Shown: positions 7,617 through 13,754 of the stretch, in pieces
Numbering within the stretch: position 1 is the first letter of the stretch
Layout: each line of letters starts with the position of its first letter
Source: Synechococcaceae cyanobacterium RL_1_2
GTDB taxonomy: Bacteria; Cyanobacteriota; Cyanobacteriia; Cyanobacteriales; JAAUPO01
DNA: 13,754 nt
Direction: 5' to 3'
Assembly (NCBI GenBank): GCA_012033095.1
Contig: JAAUPO010000014.1
Location: 1-13,754 of the forward strand
Position numbers and translations under genes: made by a program
The notes under the pieces: generated by a model
Database searches by the model: none
Seen by the model: the letters and a program-made list of their open reading frames with translations, nothing else
Told to the model about the DNA's origin: nothing

Positions 7617-9386
7617 ATGGGTAAATTCTTAAAGGATATTCTGGCTAGCGCGATCGGAACCATTGTGGGGATTTCCGTTGCAGTAACCTTCGGCAGTTTG
7701 GCGTTAATGGGAGTCATTGTGGCATCTTTTTCCCATGAGGCAGAACCCACGGTTAAAGATAAATCCCTACTGGTCATTAACCTTTCCACCCCCATCCAAG
7801 ATGCTCCGGTACCATTTAATTTGGATATGTTGCTCAGCAATCAATCCCAAAATATTTTGTCCTTAAGGCAAGTGCTAACCGCGATCGAGGATGGCACCAC
7901 CGATGAAAATATTTCTGGTATTTTCTTGACTAGTGACGGTGGCGACAATGGTAATGGCTACGGTAGTTTAAAGGAAATTCGGGCCGCATTACTTCAATTT
8001 CAACAGACTAGCGGTAAGCCCATCGTTGCCTATGGGGATAGCTGGAACGAACGTAATTATTATTTAACTTCCGTCGCTGATGAAGTGTATTTGAATCCCC
8101 TGGGGGGCATTGAAATGAATGGCTTCAGTTCTGAACCCCTATTTTTGAAAGGGGCATTGGATCAGTTTGGAGTTGGGATGCAGGTTGTTAGGGTTGGTAC
8201 GTTCAAAGGGGCAGTAGAACCTTACCTGAGGGAAGATTTAAGCCCAGAAAATCGGGAGCAAACCCAAACGTTACTAGATGATATTTGGCGAGATTATCGC
8301 ACCACCGTCGCCGCAGAACGGGAAGCAGTCACCCCGGAACAATTACAAACAATCGCGAATACCCAAGCCTATCTCAACGCCGAACAATCCAAAACCGCTG
8401 GCTTAGTAGATGGGATCAAATATTTTGATGAAGTGCTAACCCGGTTAAGGGAAATTACTGGCACCGATAGCCCCGACCAGGAAATTCCCCAGGTATCGGT
8501 GAGTGAGTATTTACAATTAAATCAACCCCTTTCCTTTGAAGAGGCTAAACCATCGGAACCCACCATCGCAGTGGTCTATGCCGAAGGGGCGATCGTTCCA
8601 GGCAATGGTGAAATTAATCAAGCCGGCGGCGATCGCTTAGCTAAAGCCCTCCGGACAGTGAGGCAAGATGAAAAGGTAGAAGCGGTGGTTTTACGGGTAA
8701 ACAGTCCTGGTGGTAGCGTTACCGCCTCAGAAATAATTTGGCGAGAAGTAAATTTAATTGCCCAAACTAAACCCATTGTGGTTTCCATGGGGGATATGGC
8801 AGCTTCTGGGGGCTATTGGATTGCCATGGGGGCGAACTATATTTTTGCCGAAAAAAGCACCATTACCGGTTCCATTGGCGTTTTTGGCTTGCTGCCCCAT
8901 TTCCAATCCGTAGCTAACAATAATGGTTTAACGTGGGATACGGTGAAAACCTCCCAACTAGCGGATCTTGATACCATCACTAGGCCGAAAACAGCTCCGG
9001 AGTTAGCAATCTATCAGCAGGAAGTTAACCGCATGTACAATCTCTTCCTCAATCGGGTCGCGAAGGCCAGAAATTTACCCGTGGACAAAGTAGGGACCCT
9101 CGCCCAGGGACGGGTCTGGTCAGGGGAAGAGGCAAAAGCCAATGGCTTAGTTGACCAAATTGGTGGGTTAGATGATGCGATCGCTTACATTGCCCAACAA
9201 GCCAACCTATCAGGGGATTGGACGATCAAAGAATATCCTGAACCCCGTACCATAGAAGATGAACTCATTGATTTATTTGGCGAAGCCCAACTCAAACAGA
9301 ATCCGGCGATCGCTGCCGAGTGGCAAAAATTCCAACAAAACCTATCCCTATTAACGAGCTTAAATGAATCCCAGGGGCATTTATAG
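7617..9386 (+). CDS. sppA: Signal peptide peptidase SppA (protease IV, S49 family, 67K type)
   Basis: A membrane-anchored serine protease that digests signal peptides left in the membrane after secretion; in cyanobacteria SppA proteins have also been linked to phycobilisome and light acclimation. 589 residues, the long two-domain form. An N-terminal hydrophobic anchor covers about residues 8-38. The N-terminal S49 domain carries the general base K197 in RVGTFKGAVEPYL, and the C-terminal domain carries the nucleophile S397 in GDMAASGGYWIAM, matching the Lys/Ser dyad split over two domains in E. coli SppA. Also seen are VNSPGGSVTASE (361-372), the STITGSIGVFG stretch and GRVWSGEEAKANGLVDQIGG. 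The ATG at 7617 is the only start placing the anchor at the N-terminus; the ribosome site is weak. It is the last gene of the ftn2-fni-sppA run; no clear terminator follows. Confidence 0.95.
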   Translation: MGKFLKDILASAIGTIVGISVAVTFGSLALMGVIVASFSHEAEPTVKDKSLLVINLSTPIQDAPVPFNLDMLLSNQSQNILSLRQVLTAIEDGTTDENISGIFLTSDGGDNGNGYGSLKEIRAALLQFQQTSGKPIVAYGDSWNERNYYLTSVADEVYLNPLGGIEMNGFSSEPLFLKGALDQFGVGMQVVRVGTFKGAVEPYLREDLSPENREQTQTLLDDIWRDYRTTVAAEREAVTPEQLQTIANTQAYLNAEQSKTAGLVDGIKYFDEVLTRLREITGTDSPDQEIPQVSVSEYLQLNQPLSFEEAKPSEPTIAVVYAEGAIVPGNGEINQAGGDRLAKALRTVRQDEKVEAVVLRVNSPGGSVTASEIIWREVNLIAQTKPIVVSMGDMAASGGYWIAMGANYIFAEKSTITGSIGVFGLLPHFQSVANNNGLTWDTVKTSQLADLDTITRPKTAPELAIYQQEVNRMYNLFLNRVAKARNLPVDKVGTLAQGRVWSGEEAKANGLVDQIGGLDDAIAYIAQQANLSGDWTIKEYPEPRTIEDELIDLFGEAQLKQNPAIAAEWQKFQQNLSLLTSLNESQGHL

Positions 9387-9634
9387 CCGACTTCCCCTCA
9401 CCCTCACCCTGGATTAGACTGTCTCCATCTATTCATCTATTCTTGAAACATGATCATTGTCCCTATCTCCCGTCCATTGCCATCAAACTGGCAACAGTGT
9501 TTATTGCGAGGTTGATGGGGAGCCTTGGGGATCAGTTGGTCAACTTGCCCAATACTCAGGTTAAAATAAATTGGTAGAAGTTACACTGATCACAATACAC
9601 AGTCAAAATTATGGGTTAAATTTTAATTAGTTAC

Positions 9635-9656
9635 TTTTTAATTAATTAATTAAAAA
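9635..9656. repeat. Perfect 22-bp AT-only palindrome
   Basis: TTTTT, then AATT three times, then AAAAA: the 22 bases equal their own reverse complement. It lies 250 nt after sppA. It could form a cruciform or act as a weak bidirectional terminator, but low sequence complexity makes chance a serious alternative. Confidence 0.35.
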
Positions 9657-9714
9657 CTTAATCCCAGTTTCTTCCTTGGATAAGGACACCAGTACTTGAG
9701 TTATGCCCAGGCCC

Positions 9715-9807
9715 TATAGCAATCCTAAATAGCTTGTGGCAATTAAGTACATTGAAAGCCAAGTCTAGTAAGGATCTTCATGTTATGACCTAGTTAGGAC
9801 TGCTATA
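9715..9807. mobile_element. Second MITE-like element, 93 bp
   Basis: The ends TATAGCAATCCTA (9715-9727) and TAGGACTGCTATA (9795-9807) are inverted repeats with one mismatch in 13; over 20 bp, 17 positions match. There is no coding capacity. The outermost TA on each side could be a target duplication as in IS630/Tc1-mariner-type elements (inferred). The termini differ from those of the 111-bp element apart from a shared TAGGAC core. Only one copy is in the window. Confidence 0.5.
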
Positions 9808-9893
9808 TCGATAGAATCTGATCGCCAAATCAATGCTATTGATGTTACAGAGCCAACATTGCCCTAAGTCCCCTAAAGAAGGGACAGGGAACC

Positions 9894-9907
9894 ATAACTT
9901 AAGTTAT
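9894..9907. promoter_or_regulatory. Perfect 14-bp palindrome
   Basis: ATAACTTAAGTTAT is a perfect palindrome 340 nt upstream of the Ctp start and just upstream of a TTGACA box (9923-9928). It could be a binding site for a dimeric regulator; no known consensus is matched with confidence. Confidence 0.3.
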
Positions 9908-10037
9908 ATCCGTAGTAGCAAGTTGACAATTTGGGATGACTTCTTCTAAGGATACGTTTGCCATAATTGCCATAAATAAACATAACTAAAACTGAGGTCT
10001 GAAGTCTGATTTTTCCTCAGAAAAATCCTAGCCCTAA

Positions 10038-10047
10038 GAGTTAACTC
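10038..10047. promoter_or_regulatory. Perfect 10-bp palindrome
   Basis: GAGTTAACTC, 199 nt upstream of the Ctp start codon, shares the GTTAA/TTAAC core with the AACGTTAA...TTAACGTT dyad located 24 nt further downstream. Possible operator half of a larger cluster; function unknown. Confidence 0.25.
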
Positions 10048-10070
10048 CTAAACTTCTCACTATTCTAACC

Positions 10071-10095
10071 AACGTTAAAATCTTAAATTAACGTT
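10071..10095. promoter_or_regulatory. Inverted repeat AACGTTAA-N9-TTAACGTT
   Basis: Two perfect 8-bp arms (10071-10078 and 10088-10095) separated by 9 nt, about 150 nt upstream of the Ctp start. Each arm contains the self-complementary AACGTT, so the pair is also a direct repeat at 17-nt spacing. The geometry suits a dimeric DNA-binding protein. Assignment to a regulator is not possible from sequence alone. Confidence 0.35.
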
Positions 10096-10109
10096 TAACT
10101 TGTAAAGAA

Positions 10110-10130
10110 CCGTTGAAACCCACTCAACGG
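10110..10130 (+). other. Stem-loop in the Ctp upstream region
   Basis: CCGTTGA (10110-10116) pairs perfectly with TCAACGG (10124-10130) around a 7-nt loop AACCCAC. No T run follows, so it is not a standard terminator. If transcription starts upstream, it would lie in the 5' leader of the protease mRNA, 115 nt before the start codon. A TACAAT at 10145-10150 downstream of it could instead be a -10 box. Confidence 0.35.
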
Positions 10131-10245
10131 GCAATTAAACTACATACAATAGAGATATTTCTCCTGTGTAATTGCTTGCCATTTTCTTTCCTTTACCTGA
10201 TCTAAGTTCATTGATTGTCCACTAGTTCAAGGGTCTAGCCTGTTC

Positions 10246-11577
10246 ATGAAAAATATTGATGATGCCTTTTCCTTCTTCAAACAGCTACTTTATCGGGGCG
10301 CGATCGCTACGGTGACAGCCACCGCAGTGTTAACTCCCCAATTAACTCCCCCCGTAGCCGCAACTATCGAATCCAGTCCGAAGGAAATCGTTGATCAGGT
10401 TTGGCAGATTGTAAATAATGAATTTGTTGACCGAGATTTTAATAACTCCGATTGGCTAGCGATGCGTCAAACAGCCCTAGCGAAGGATTACGACAATCAA
10501 CAGGAAGCCTATCGAGAAATTCGTAGAATGCTCCGGAGCCTAGGGGATCCCTATACCCGTTTTCTTTCCCCAGCAGAATTTGAACTTTTAACCAACCAAA
10601 CCAGTGGGGAATTATCCGGTATCGGAGTAACCCTAACCATTGATAGTGTGACGGGAAAAATTCTAGTTTCTGATACTTTCCCCAATTCCCCAGCGGCATT
10701 GGCAGGTATTCGCAAAGGGGATTTCATCGTTAAGGTGGACAATCAACTGACCAATTTTATGGGGCTAGAACAGGTTTCCCAGGCCCTGAGAGGGGAAATT
10801 GATACCCAAGTCAGTTTAGAAATTCAGCGGGGAAATCAGGTGTTCACCATGGATTTAATCCGTAGTCAAGTACATTTACCTTCGGTTAGTTTTTCCTACC
10901 GTGATGAAGGCTCCATCCCTGTGGGTTACATTAAGCTAGATGAATTTAGTTCCCATGCTGCGGAACAAATGCAAGACGCGATCGCGCAATTGAGCGAACA
11001 AAATGTTTCCGCCTACGTCCTAGATTTACGAGACAATCCTGGGGGTCTATTGTTTGCCAGTGTCGATATTGCCCGGATGTGGATGGAAAAAGGTTCCATT
11101 GTCCGCACCATCGATCGCAAAGGGGGAGACCAGCAATTTTTTGCGAACCATACGGCGTTAACCAATGCCCCCCTGGCTGTCTTAGTCAATGAAGATTCCG
11201 CCAGTGCCAGTGAAATTTTGGCCGGAGCATTAAAAGATAATAAAAGAGCCACGATCGTTGGTTCGCGCACCTTCGGCAAAGGAACTGTACAGTCTGTCCA
11301 TACCCTCAATGATGGCTCTGGTTTAGCAGTTACGATGTCCCGCTACTATCCCCCCAGTGGCATCAATATCACTAACCACGGTATTTTACCCAACGTCCAG
11401 CAAGAATTAACGGTCTCAGAACGTAATCGCTTAGAGATCAATCCTTCCTTGATGGGTACCAGTGCCGATCCCCAGTATGTAAGCGCAATTGGGATTTTAA
11501 CCAATACGGTGTTATCAGAACGAGAAAGAAGTAATAATCCCATTAGTATCAGCCAAGAAACCGCCAATACTTTTTGA
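10246..11577 (+). CDS. C-terminal processing protease (S41 family, CtpB/CtpC-like)
   Basis: A secreted or lumenal serine protease with a PDZ domain; the family cleaves C-terminal tails, and the CtpA member matures photosystem II D1. 443 residues. An N-terminal hydrophobic stretch (about 15-40, RGAIATVTATAVLTPQL...PPVAA) looks like a signal peptide or anchor. Next come the helical DPYTRFLSPAEFELL region (about 101-115), a PDZ domain (about 120-200, with GIRKGDFIVKVD), and the catalytic domain with VLDLRDNPGGLL (258-269), the nucleophile S320 in EDSASASEILAG and the general base K345 in RTFGKGTVQ; the 25-residue Ser-Lys spacing is that of known Ctp proteases. From memory of the cyanobacterial paralogs, the C-terminal NPSLMGTSADPQY fits CtpB/CtpC better than CtpA; which one is unsettled. 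It appears monocistronic with a strong terminator. Confidence 0.93.
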   Translation: MKNIDDAFSFFKQLLYRGAIATVTATAVLTPQLTPPVAATIESSPKEIVDQVWQIVNNEFVDRDFNNSDWLAMRQTALAKDYDNQQEAYREIRRMLRSLGDPYTRFLSPAEFELLTNQTSGELSGIGVTLTIDSVTGKILVSDTFPNSPAALAGIRKGDFIVKVDNQLTNFMGLEQVSQALRGEIDTQVSLEIQRGNQVFTMDLIRSQVHLPSVSFSYRDEGSIPVGYIKLDEFSSHAAEQMQDAIAQLSEQNVSAYVLDLRDNPGGLLFASVDIARMWMEKGSIVRTIDRKGGDQQFFANHTALTNAPLAVLVNEDSASASEILAGALKDNKRATIVGSRTFGKGTVQSVHTLNDGSGLAVTMSRYYPPSGINITNHGILPNVQQELTVSERNRLEINPSLMGTSADPQYVSAIGILTNTVLSERERSNNPISISQETANTF

Positions 11578-11620
11578 TTGGTCGATCCTAAGGCTTAATG
11601 CCCAGTTGTAGCCACAAGTT

Positions 11621-11661
11621 CTCCAATTTCCTGATTTTTTGATGGGGAAATTGGGGTTTTT
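11621..11661 (+). terminator. Rho-independent terminator of the Ctp gene
   Basis: CTCCAATTTCC (11621-11631) pairs over 11 positions (one G-T) with GGAAATTGGGG (11646-11656), followed directly by TTTTT (11657-11661). It lies 44 nt after the protease stop codon. Confidence 0.8.
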
Positions 11662-12029
11662 ATTTGTGTGTTATCACCTCGGCAAAAAAACATGATCGGG
11701 AGCATCTCACTAATTAATCTGTTGCGATCGGATTGGCTATGGCTATACCTTGGACTTTGATCTATAGTCAATTTAATTTTAGTATGGGGTGGGCTGTTCC
11801 TCTCAATGGAAATGTTTTCAGATCTATTTGTTTCCCCTAATTATTTAAAAAGACTATACCATTACAATTCAAGAAGACCAGGTTTCAGCTATCTTTCGCT
11901 TCATTTATATTTTCCTTGGCTTGATCGCAAAACCCCGGCGGCCCATGGCAACGGGGCCAAGATTAACCGTGAACCAACGTGCTACAAAAATCTTTTTAAA
12001 TAAAGCTAATAAAACAGTCGTAAATTAAT
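11662..12029. other. Intergenic region between the Ctp terminator and Yfr1
   Basis: About 370 nt without an accepted gene. A minus-strand frame is open from 12024 to a TAA at 11905-11907 and reads ...VLLALFKKIFVARW...AMGRRGFAIKPRKI, with an internal ATG only 13 codons from the end and no in-frame ATG, GTG or TTG at its head. The plus-strand frame at 11806-12003 looks non-coding. I recognise neither. No repeats were noticed. Confidence 0.35.
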
Positions 12030-12035
12030 TAGAAT
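12030..12035 (+). promoter_or_regulatory. Probable -10 box of the yfr1 promoter
   Basis: TAGAAT lies 7 nt before the expected 5' end of Yfr1 at about 12042. No good -35 element is visible at 17 nt spacing (sequence there is TAATAA). Confidence 0.5.
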
Positions 12036-12041
12036 AGTTAA

Positions 12042-12113
12042 TGTCGGAGGCCTTAGGTTTCCGGTCACTCCTCACACCATATCGCGCCTGAAGATATCTT
12101 TGGGCGTTTTTTT
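12042..12113 (+). ncRNA. yfr1: Yfr1 cyanobacterial small RNA
   Basis: Yfr1 is a small regulatory RNA found throughout cyanobacteria; in Prochlorococcus it base-pairs with porin mRNAs to block translation, and in Synechococcus it matters for growth under stress. The hallmark 11-nt unpaired core ACTCCTCACAC is present intact at 12067-12077. It is flanked, as in the known structure, by a 5' stem-loop (CGGAGGCC at 12045-12052 pairing with GGTTTCCG at 12056-12063, loop TTA) and by a 3' terminator hairpin (12085-12106) with seven T. The predicted length of about 70 nt fits the family's usual 54-70 nt. The exact 5' end is inferred from the TAGAAT box. The core resembles an anti-Shine-Dalgarno sequence, which explains targeting of ribosome sites. 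Confidence 0.93.
12085..12113 (+). terminator. Rho-independent terminator of yfr1
   Basis: CGCCTGAAG (12085-12093) pairs with CTTTGGGCG (12098-12106), with two G-T pairs, around a short ATAT loop; TTTTTTT follows (12107-12113). It is both the 3' stem-loop of Yfr1 and its terminator. Confidence 0.88.
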
Positions 12114-12196
12114 CTGACTACTGACATTGACATCCTTAACCAGGAATTAAATACTATGGTCGTTAAAATCAAATGCCATACAAAAAATTGATGGTA

Positions 12197-12278
12197 TGGG
12201 CGAAGTGGGACTTGAACCCACATGACCTAAGCCGCCACATTTTGAGTGTGGTGCGTCTACCAATTCCGCCATTCGCCC
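12197..12278 (-). tRNA. trnL-CAA: tRNA-Leu (anticodon CAA)
   Basis: On the minus strand the acceptor arms GGGCGAA (12278-12272) and TTCGCCC (12204-12198) pair. The D arm carries AATTGGTAGACGCA, the anticodon stem CCACA/TGTGG encloses the loop CTCAAAA, giving anticodon CAA (codon UUG), and the T arm is GTGGGTTCAAGTCCCAC. The extended variable arm between TGTGG and GTGGG marks a class II tRNA, consistent with Leu. The discriminator is A (12197), and CCA is not encoded (TACC follows). The 5' end is overlapped by the last 22 nt of the M48 peptidase reading frame on the same strand. Confidence 0.95.
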
Positions 12279-13128
12279 TTGGTTGAGTAATTATTATAAT
12301 TCATTGTGCATTTTTTGAGCAAGGAACTATATTCAGCCGATGCGGCCCAACGATCAATTTCTTGAGCCCTAAGTACCGGGAGGGGATGGGTTAGTTGGCT
12401 GTTATGGTTCTCCTTTAACATCTTGCCTAGTTCGCTCGTGTCCATGGCGTGGTAGTTACGAGCTTGTTCCATAAAGGCGTCGAGGTTAAGTTGGGAGGAA
12501 AGGGAGGAGGAACCACCACATAGTTTCATTAAAACTGCCATGACAATTTTGGGGTCTTGGGCTACTAACGCTGCGGCTCGATCGCAACTAAATTCGGCAC
12601 ATCGTACCCATCTTAAAATTTGGGTTTGTAAATTTTGGGTTAGCATTTGTCCCCTAGGGGTAATAAACTAGTCGCTAAACTCATAATATTCGCGATCGTT
12701 AAATATACCCCGTGCTCACACTTCAAATGACCTAACTCATGGGCGATCACAGCTTGGGTTTCCTCTGGAGTTAATATTTCTAACAGGGAAGTATGAATCA
12801 CAATGAAGGGTTGTTGGCTCCGCATTGCTAGGGTGTAAGCATTGGGAGAGGGATTTTGCTTAACATATAATTGGGGCGGTTCAATTTCTAATACACCACA
12901 GGCTTCGATTAGTAAGCGATGAAGATGGGGTAATTGATTGGGCCCGACGAGAATACTGGCAGCGATGTTATCGATATAGAAAAACTTTTCCCCCACCTCC
13001 CCTAATAAATTACGAATCATAAAATCTAAGCCGGGCAACTGCTTCAATTGCTCCGTTGCTTGACGATCGAGGTGGTGGCGAAAATCGTTAGCGGTCAAAC
13101 CATGCAAAATCTGTTTTGGGGAGGGCAT
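12257..13128 (-). pseudogene. M48 family zinc metallopeptidase gene, interrupted by a one-base frameshift
   Basis: The 5' part (from ATG 13128, MPSPKQILHGLTANDF...) holds the zinc motif AHELGH (H145, E146, H149 when numbered from a less likely TTG start at 13173) and ends at TAA 12640-12642. The 3' part is open in the -1 frame (readable from ATG 12646, MLTQNLQTQILRW) and holds RCAEFSCDRAAALVAQDP, whose Glu is the expected third zinc ligand. Together they make one M48 peptidase of about 290 residues, so the parts were once a single gene. The break lies at the four-G run 12651-12654; a fifth G would restore ...LLPLGGQMLTQ. It may be a true mutation or a sequencing error; the ATGCTAA overlap would also permit coupled translation of two pieces. 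The C-terminus continues into the tRNA-Leu gene, where the stop (12257-12259) lies in the D arm. M48 peptidases act on membrane or damaged proteins; the substrate is unknown. Confidence 0.8.
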
Positions 13129-13430
13129 TGGTAATAAGGGCAATAATGATAAAAAAAGGAAACTTTTATACAACCAAGTGTTGTCTTAATGGCAACTTCA
13201 ATTTTATTTTAATTTTTATTTACTTATTTGAAGTTTTTAGGCTAAGATATATAACTCTAAAATATGACCGTCAAGTAATATAATTCCGTTCCCTGTTTGT
13301 TCTTCCGAAATGGTATTGCCTCAGCTAGTAGGAATACGGAGTTATTAATAAAGTTTGAAAGTTTGAGTTTTAAGTTAACCATTAACAACCTTTAATAGTA
13401 ATGGAGTCTGGTTCTCCCCATAGCAAAACA
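13129..13430. other. Divergent intergenic region between the M48 gene and the DUF2949 gene
   Basis: About 300 nt, AT-rich, with no gene seen. A plus-strand promoter candidate is TTGAAG (13228-13233), 16 nt, TATAAC (13250-13255). The octamer AAGTTTGA is repeated in tandem near 13351. An in-frame TTG at 13173 would extend the M48 protein by 15 hydrophobic residues, but the DNA there (TTGTATAAAAG) looks more like promoter sequence. Confidence 0.35.
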
Positions 13431-13622
13431 ATGTCGTCAAAAACCTATGAATTATTTATAAATTTTTTGAAGGAAGAGCTTCGATTGTCTTCTGAATCGA
13501 TCGCGATCGCGGAAAGGAGTTTAGCCAATAATCCTGGCCCCTTACCCATGGTCCTATGGCAATATGGTTTGGTCACCTTGGATGAACTTGATCGCATTTA
13601 CGATTGGCTAGAGACAGCCTAA
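13431..13622 (+). CDS. DUF2949 family small protein
   Basis: A 63-residue cytoplasmic protein from ATG 13431: MSSKTYELFINFLKEEL, then LSSESIAIAERSLANNPGP and the conserved LPMVLWQYGLVTLDELDRIYDWLE near the C-terminus, which I recognise as a DUF2949-type cyanobacterial protein of unknown function. An upstream ATG at 13401 would add ten residues (MESGSPHSKT); the later start matches where the family usually begins, but neither ATG has a Shine-Dalgarno, so this is not certain. No membrane segment is seen. It appears to be a single gene, divergent from the M48 remnant. No clear terminator follows. Confidence 0.8.
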   Translation: MSSKTYELFINFLKEELRLSSESIAIAERSLANNPGPLPMVLWQYGLVTLDELDRIYDWLETA

Positions 13623-13754
13623 GGTGGCATTTCCCTGGGATTTAGAGGAGTTAAATGGTGGCAACAAACGTTAACCATTTTTGAAAGAAGGGCGATTAAA
13701 ACGTAAGCCCCCCACTCCACGCCATGGCAGTTCATTCTACGGGATGTTGCTGAA
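13623..13754. other. Unassigned sequence at the window edge
   Basis: AGGAG (13648-13652) is followed by an ATG that opens only nine codons. AAATGGT and ACCATTT flank a 15-nt loop and are followed by a short T run (about 13653-13683), a weak terminator candidate for the DUF2949 gene. A minus-strand frame is open from the window edge to a TAG at about 13621 (ending LTPLNPREMPP), and a plus-strand frame (LKEGRLKRKPPTPRHGSS) runs off the edge. None can be assigned. Confidence 0.25.

Larger units (their letters stand above)
9387..10245. other. Long intergenic region between sppA and the Ctp protease gene
   Basis: 859 nt with no convincing gene. Contents: a small hairpin TTGCCA-6 nt-TGGCAA (9477-9494), an AT-only palindrome (9635-9656), a MITE-like element (9715-9807), a TTGACA box at 9923-9928 with only poor -10 candidates 18 nt further on (TAAGGA), and a set of dyads between 9894 and 10130 listed separately. 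A frame running on from sppA to a TAG at about 9576 (ending GSLGDQLVNLPNTQVKINW) has no good start and is probably chance. Confidence 0.5.

Noticed and set aside
9403..9576. Open frame after sppA ending GSLGDQLVNLPNTQVKINW
   Set aside because: No start codon in a sensible place except a 20-codon remainder, and it begins inside a CCCTCA repeat.
11806..12003. 65-codon plus-strand frame upstream of yfr1
   Set aside because: No Shine-Dalgarno, no recognisable family, composition unlike neighbouring genes, and it ends just before the Yfr1 promoter.
11905..12024. Possible PetN (cytochrome b6f) similarity, from AMGRRGF versus the PetN end VVWGRNGF
   Set aside because: The match is only a few residues, the supposed membrane span contains several Lys and Arg, and the frame continues past the PetN end.
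13129..13173. TTG start adding a hydrophobic 15-residue leader to the M48 protein
   Set aside because: The family usually begins near MPSP..., and the DNA around the TTG resembles promoter sequence; a leader peptide cannot be fully excluded.
1..13754. CRISPR arrays, toxin-antitoxin pairs, phage genes, full insertion sequences
   Set aside because: No regularly spaced repeats and no transposase, integrase or toxin-like frames were found on either strand.

Overview
The window looks like chromosomal DNA from a cyanobacterium. Evidence is at least nine copies of the octamer GCGATCGC (the HIP1 repeat of many cyanobacterial genomes), a cyanobacterial ARC6/Ftn2 division protein, a PetL-like cytochrome b6f peptide, the cyanobacterial small RNA Yfr1, a type 2 IPP isomerase and a DUF2949 protein. 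Gene content is closest in feel to unicellular Synechocystis/Cyanothece-type genomes, but I cannot name the species.

Layout. 1-59: tail of a plus-strand gene, convergent with a minus-strand GAF + HD-GYP phosphodiesterase gene (69-1736). 1737-2728: a long, mostly non-coding stretch with a 111-bp MITE-like repeat (1935-2045), a possible decayed reading frame, and a very short minus-strand petL-like gene (2540-2638) whose start is unresolved or broken. 2729-3829: aroB, followed by a second copy of the 111-bp repeat (3882-3992). 4339-9386: a compact plus-strand cluster ftn2 (zipN), fni and sppA with gaps of 25 and 34 nt. 9387-10245: 859 nt without a gene, holding a second, unrelated MITE-like element (9715-9807) and several perfect palindromes ahead of a C-terminal processing protease gene (10246-11577), which has a clear terminator. 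11662-12196: Yfr1 with its promoter and terminator. 12197-13128: on the minus strand, a frameshifted M48 peptidase gene whose last codons run into tRNA-Leu(CAA). 13431-13622: a DUF2949 gene. The window ends in unassigned sequence.

Functions. The genes are mostly core functions: aromatic amino acid synthesis (aroB), isoprenoid precursor balance (fni), divisome assembly (ftn2), and three proteases or peptidases (SppA, Ctp, M48), of which SppA and Ctp act at or across membranes. The HD-GYP protein suggests cyclic-di-GMP signalling. No phage, CRISPR array, toxin-antitoxin pair or full transposase was found; mobile traces are limited to small non-autonomous elements.

Most notable observations: the hidden petL with a one-base disruption next to its ATG; Yfr1 with the 11-nt core intact; two 91% identical 111-bp elements bracketing petL-aroB; and the M48 gene that is both frameshifted and overlapping a tRNA.
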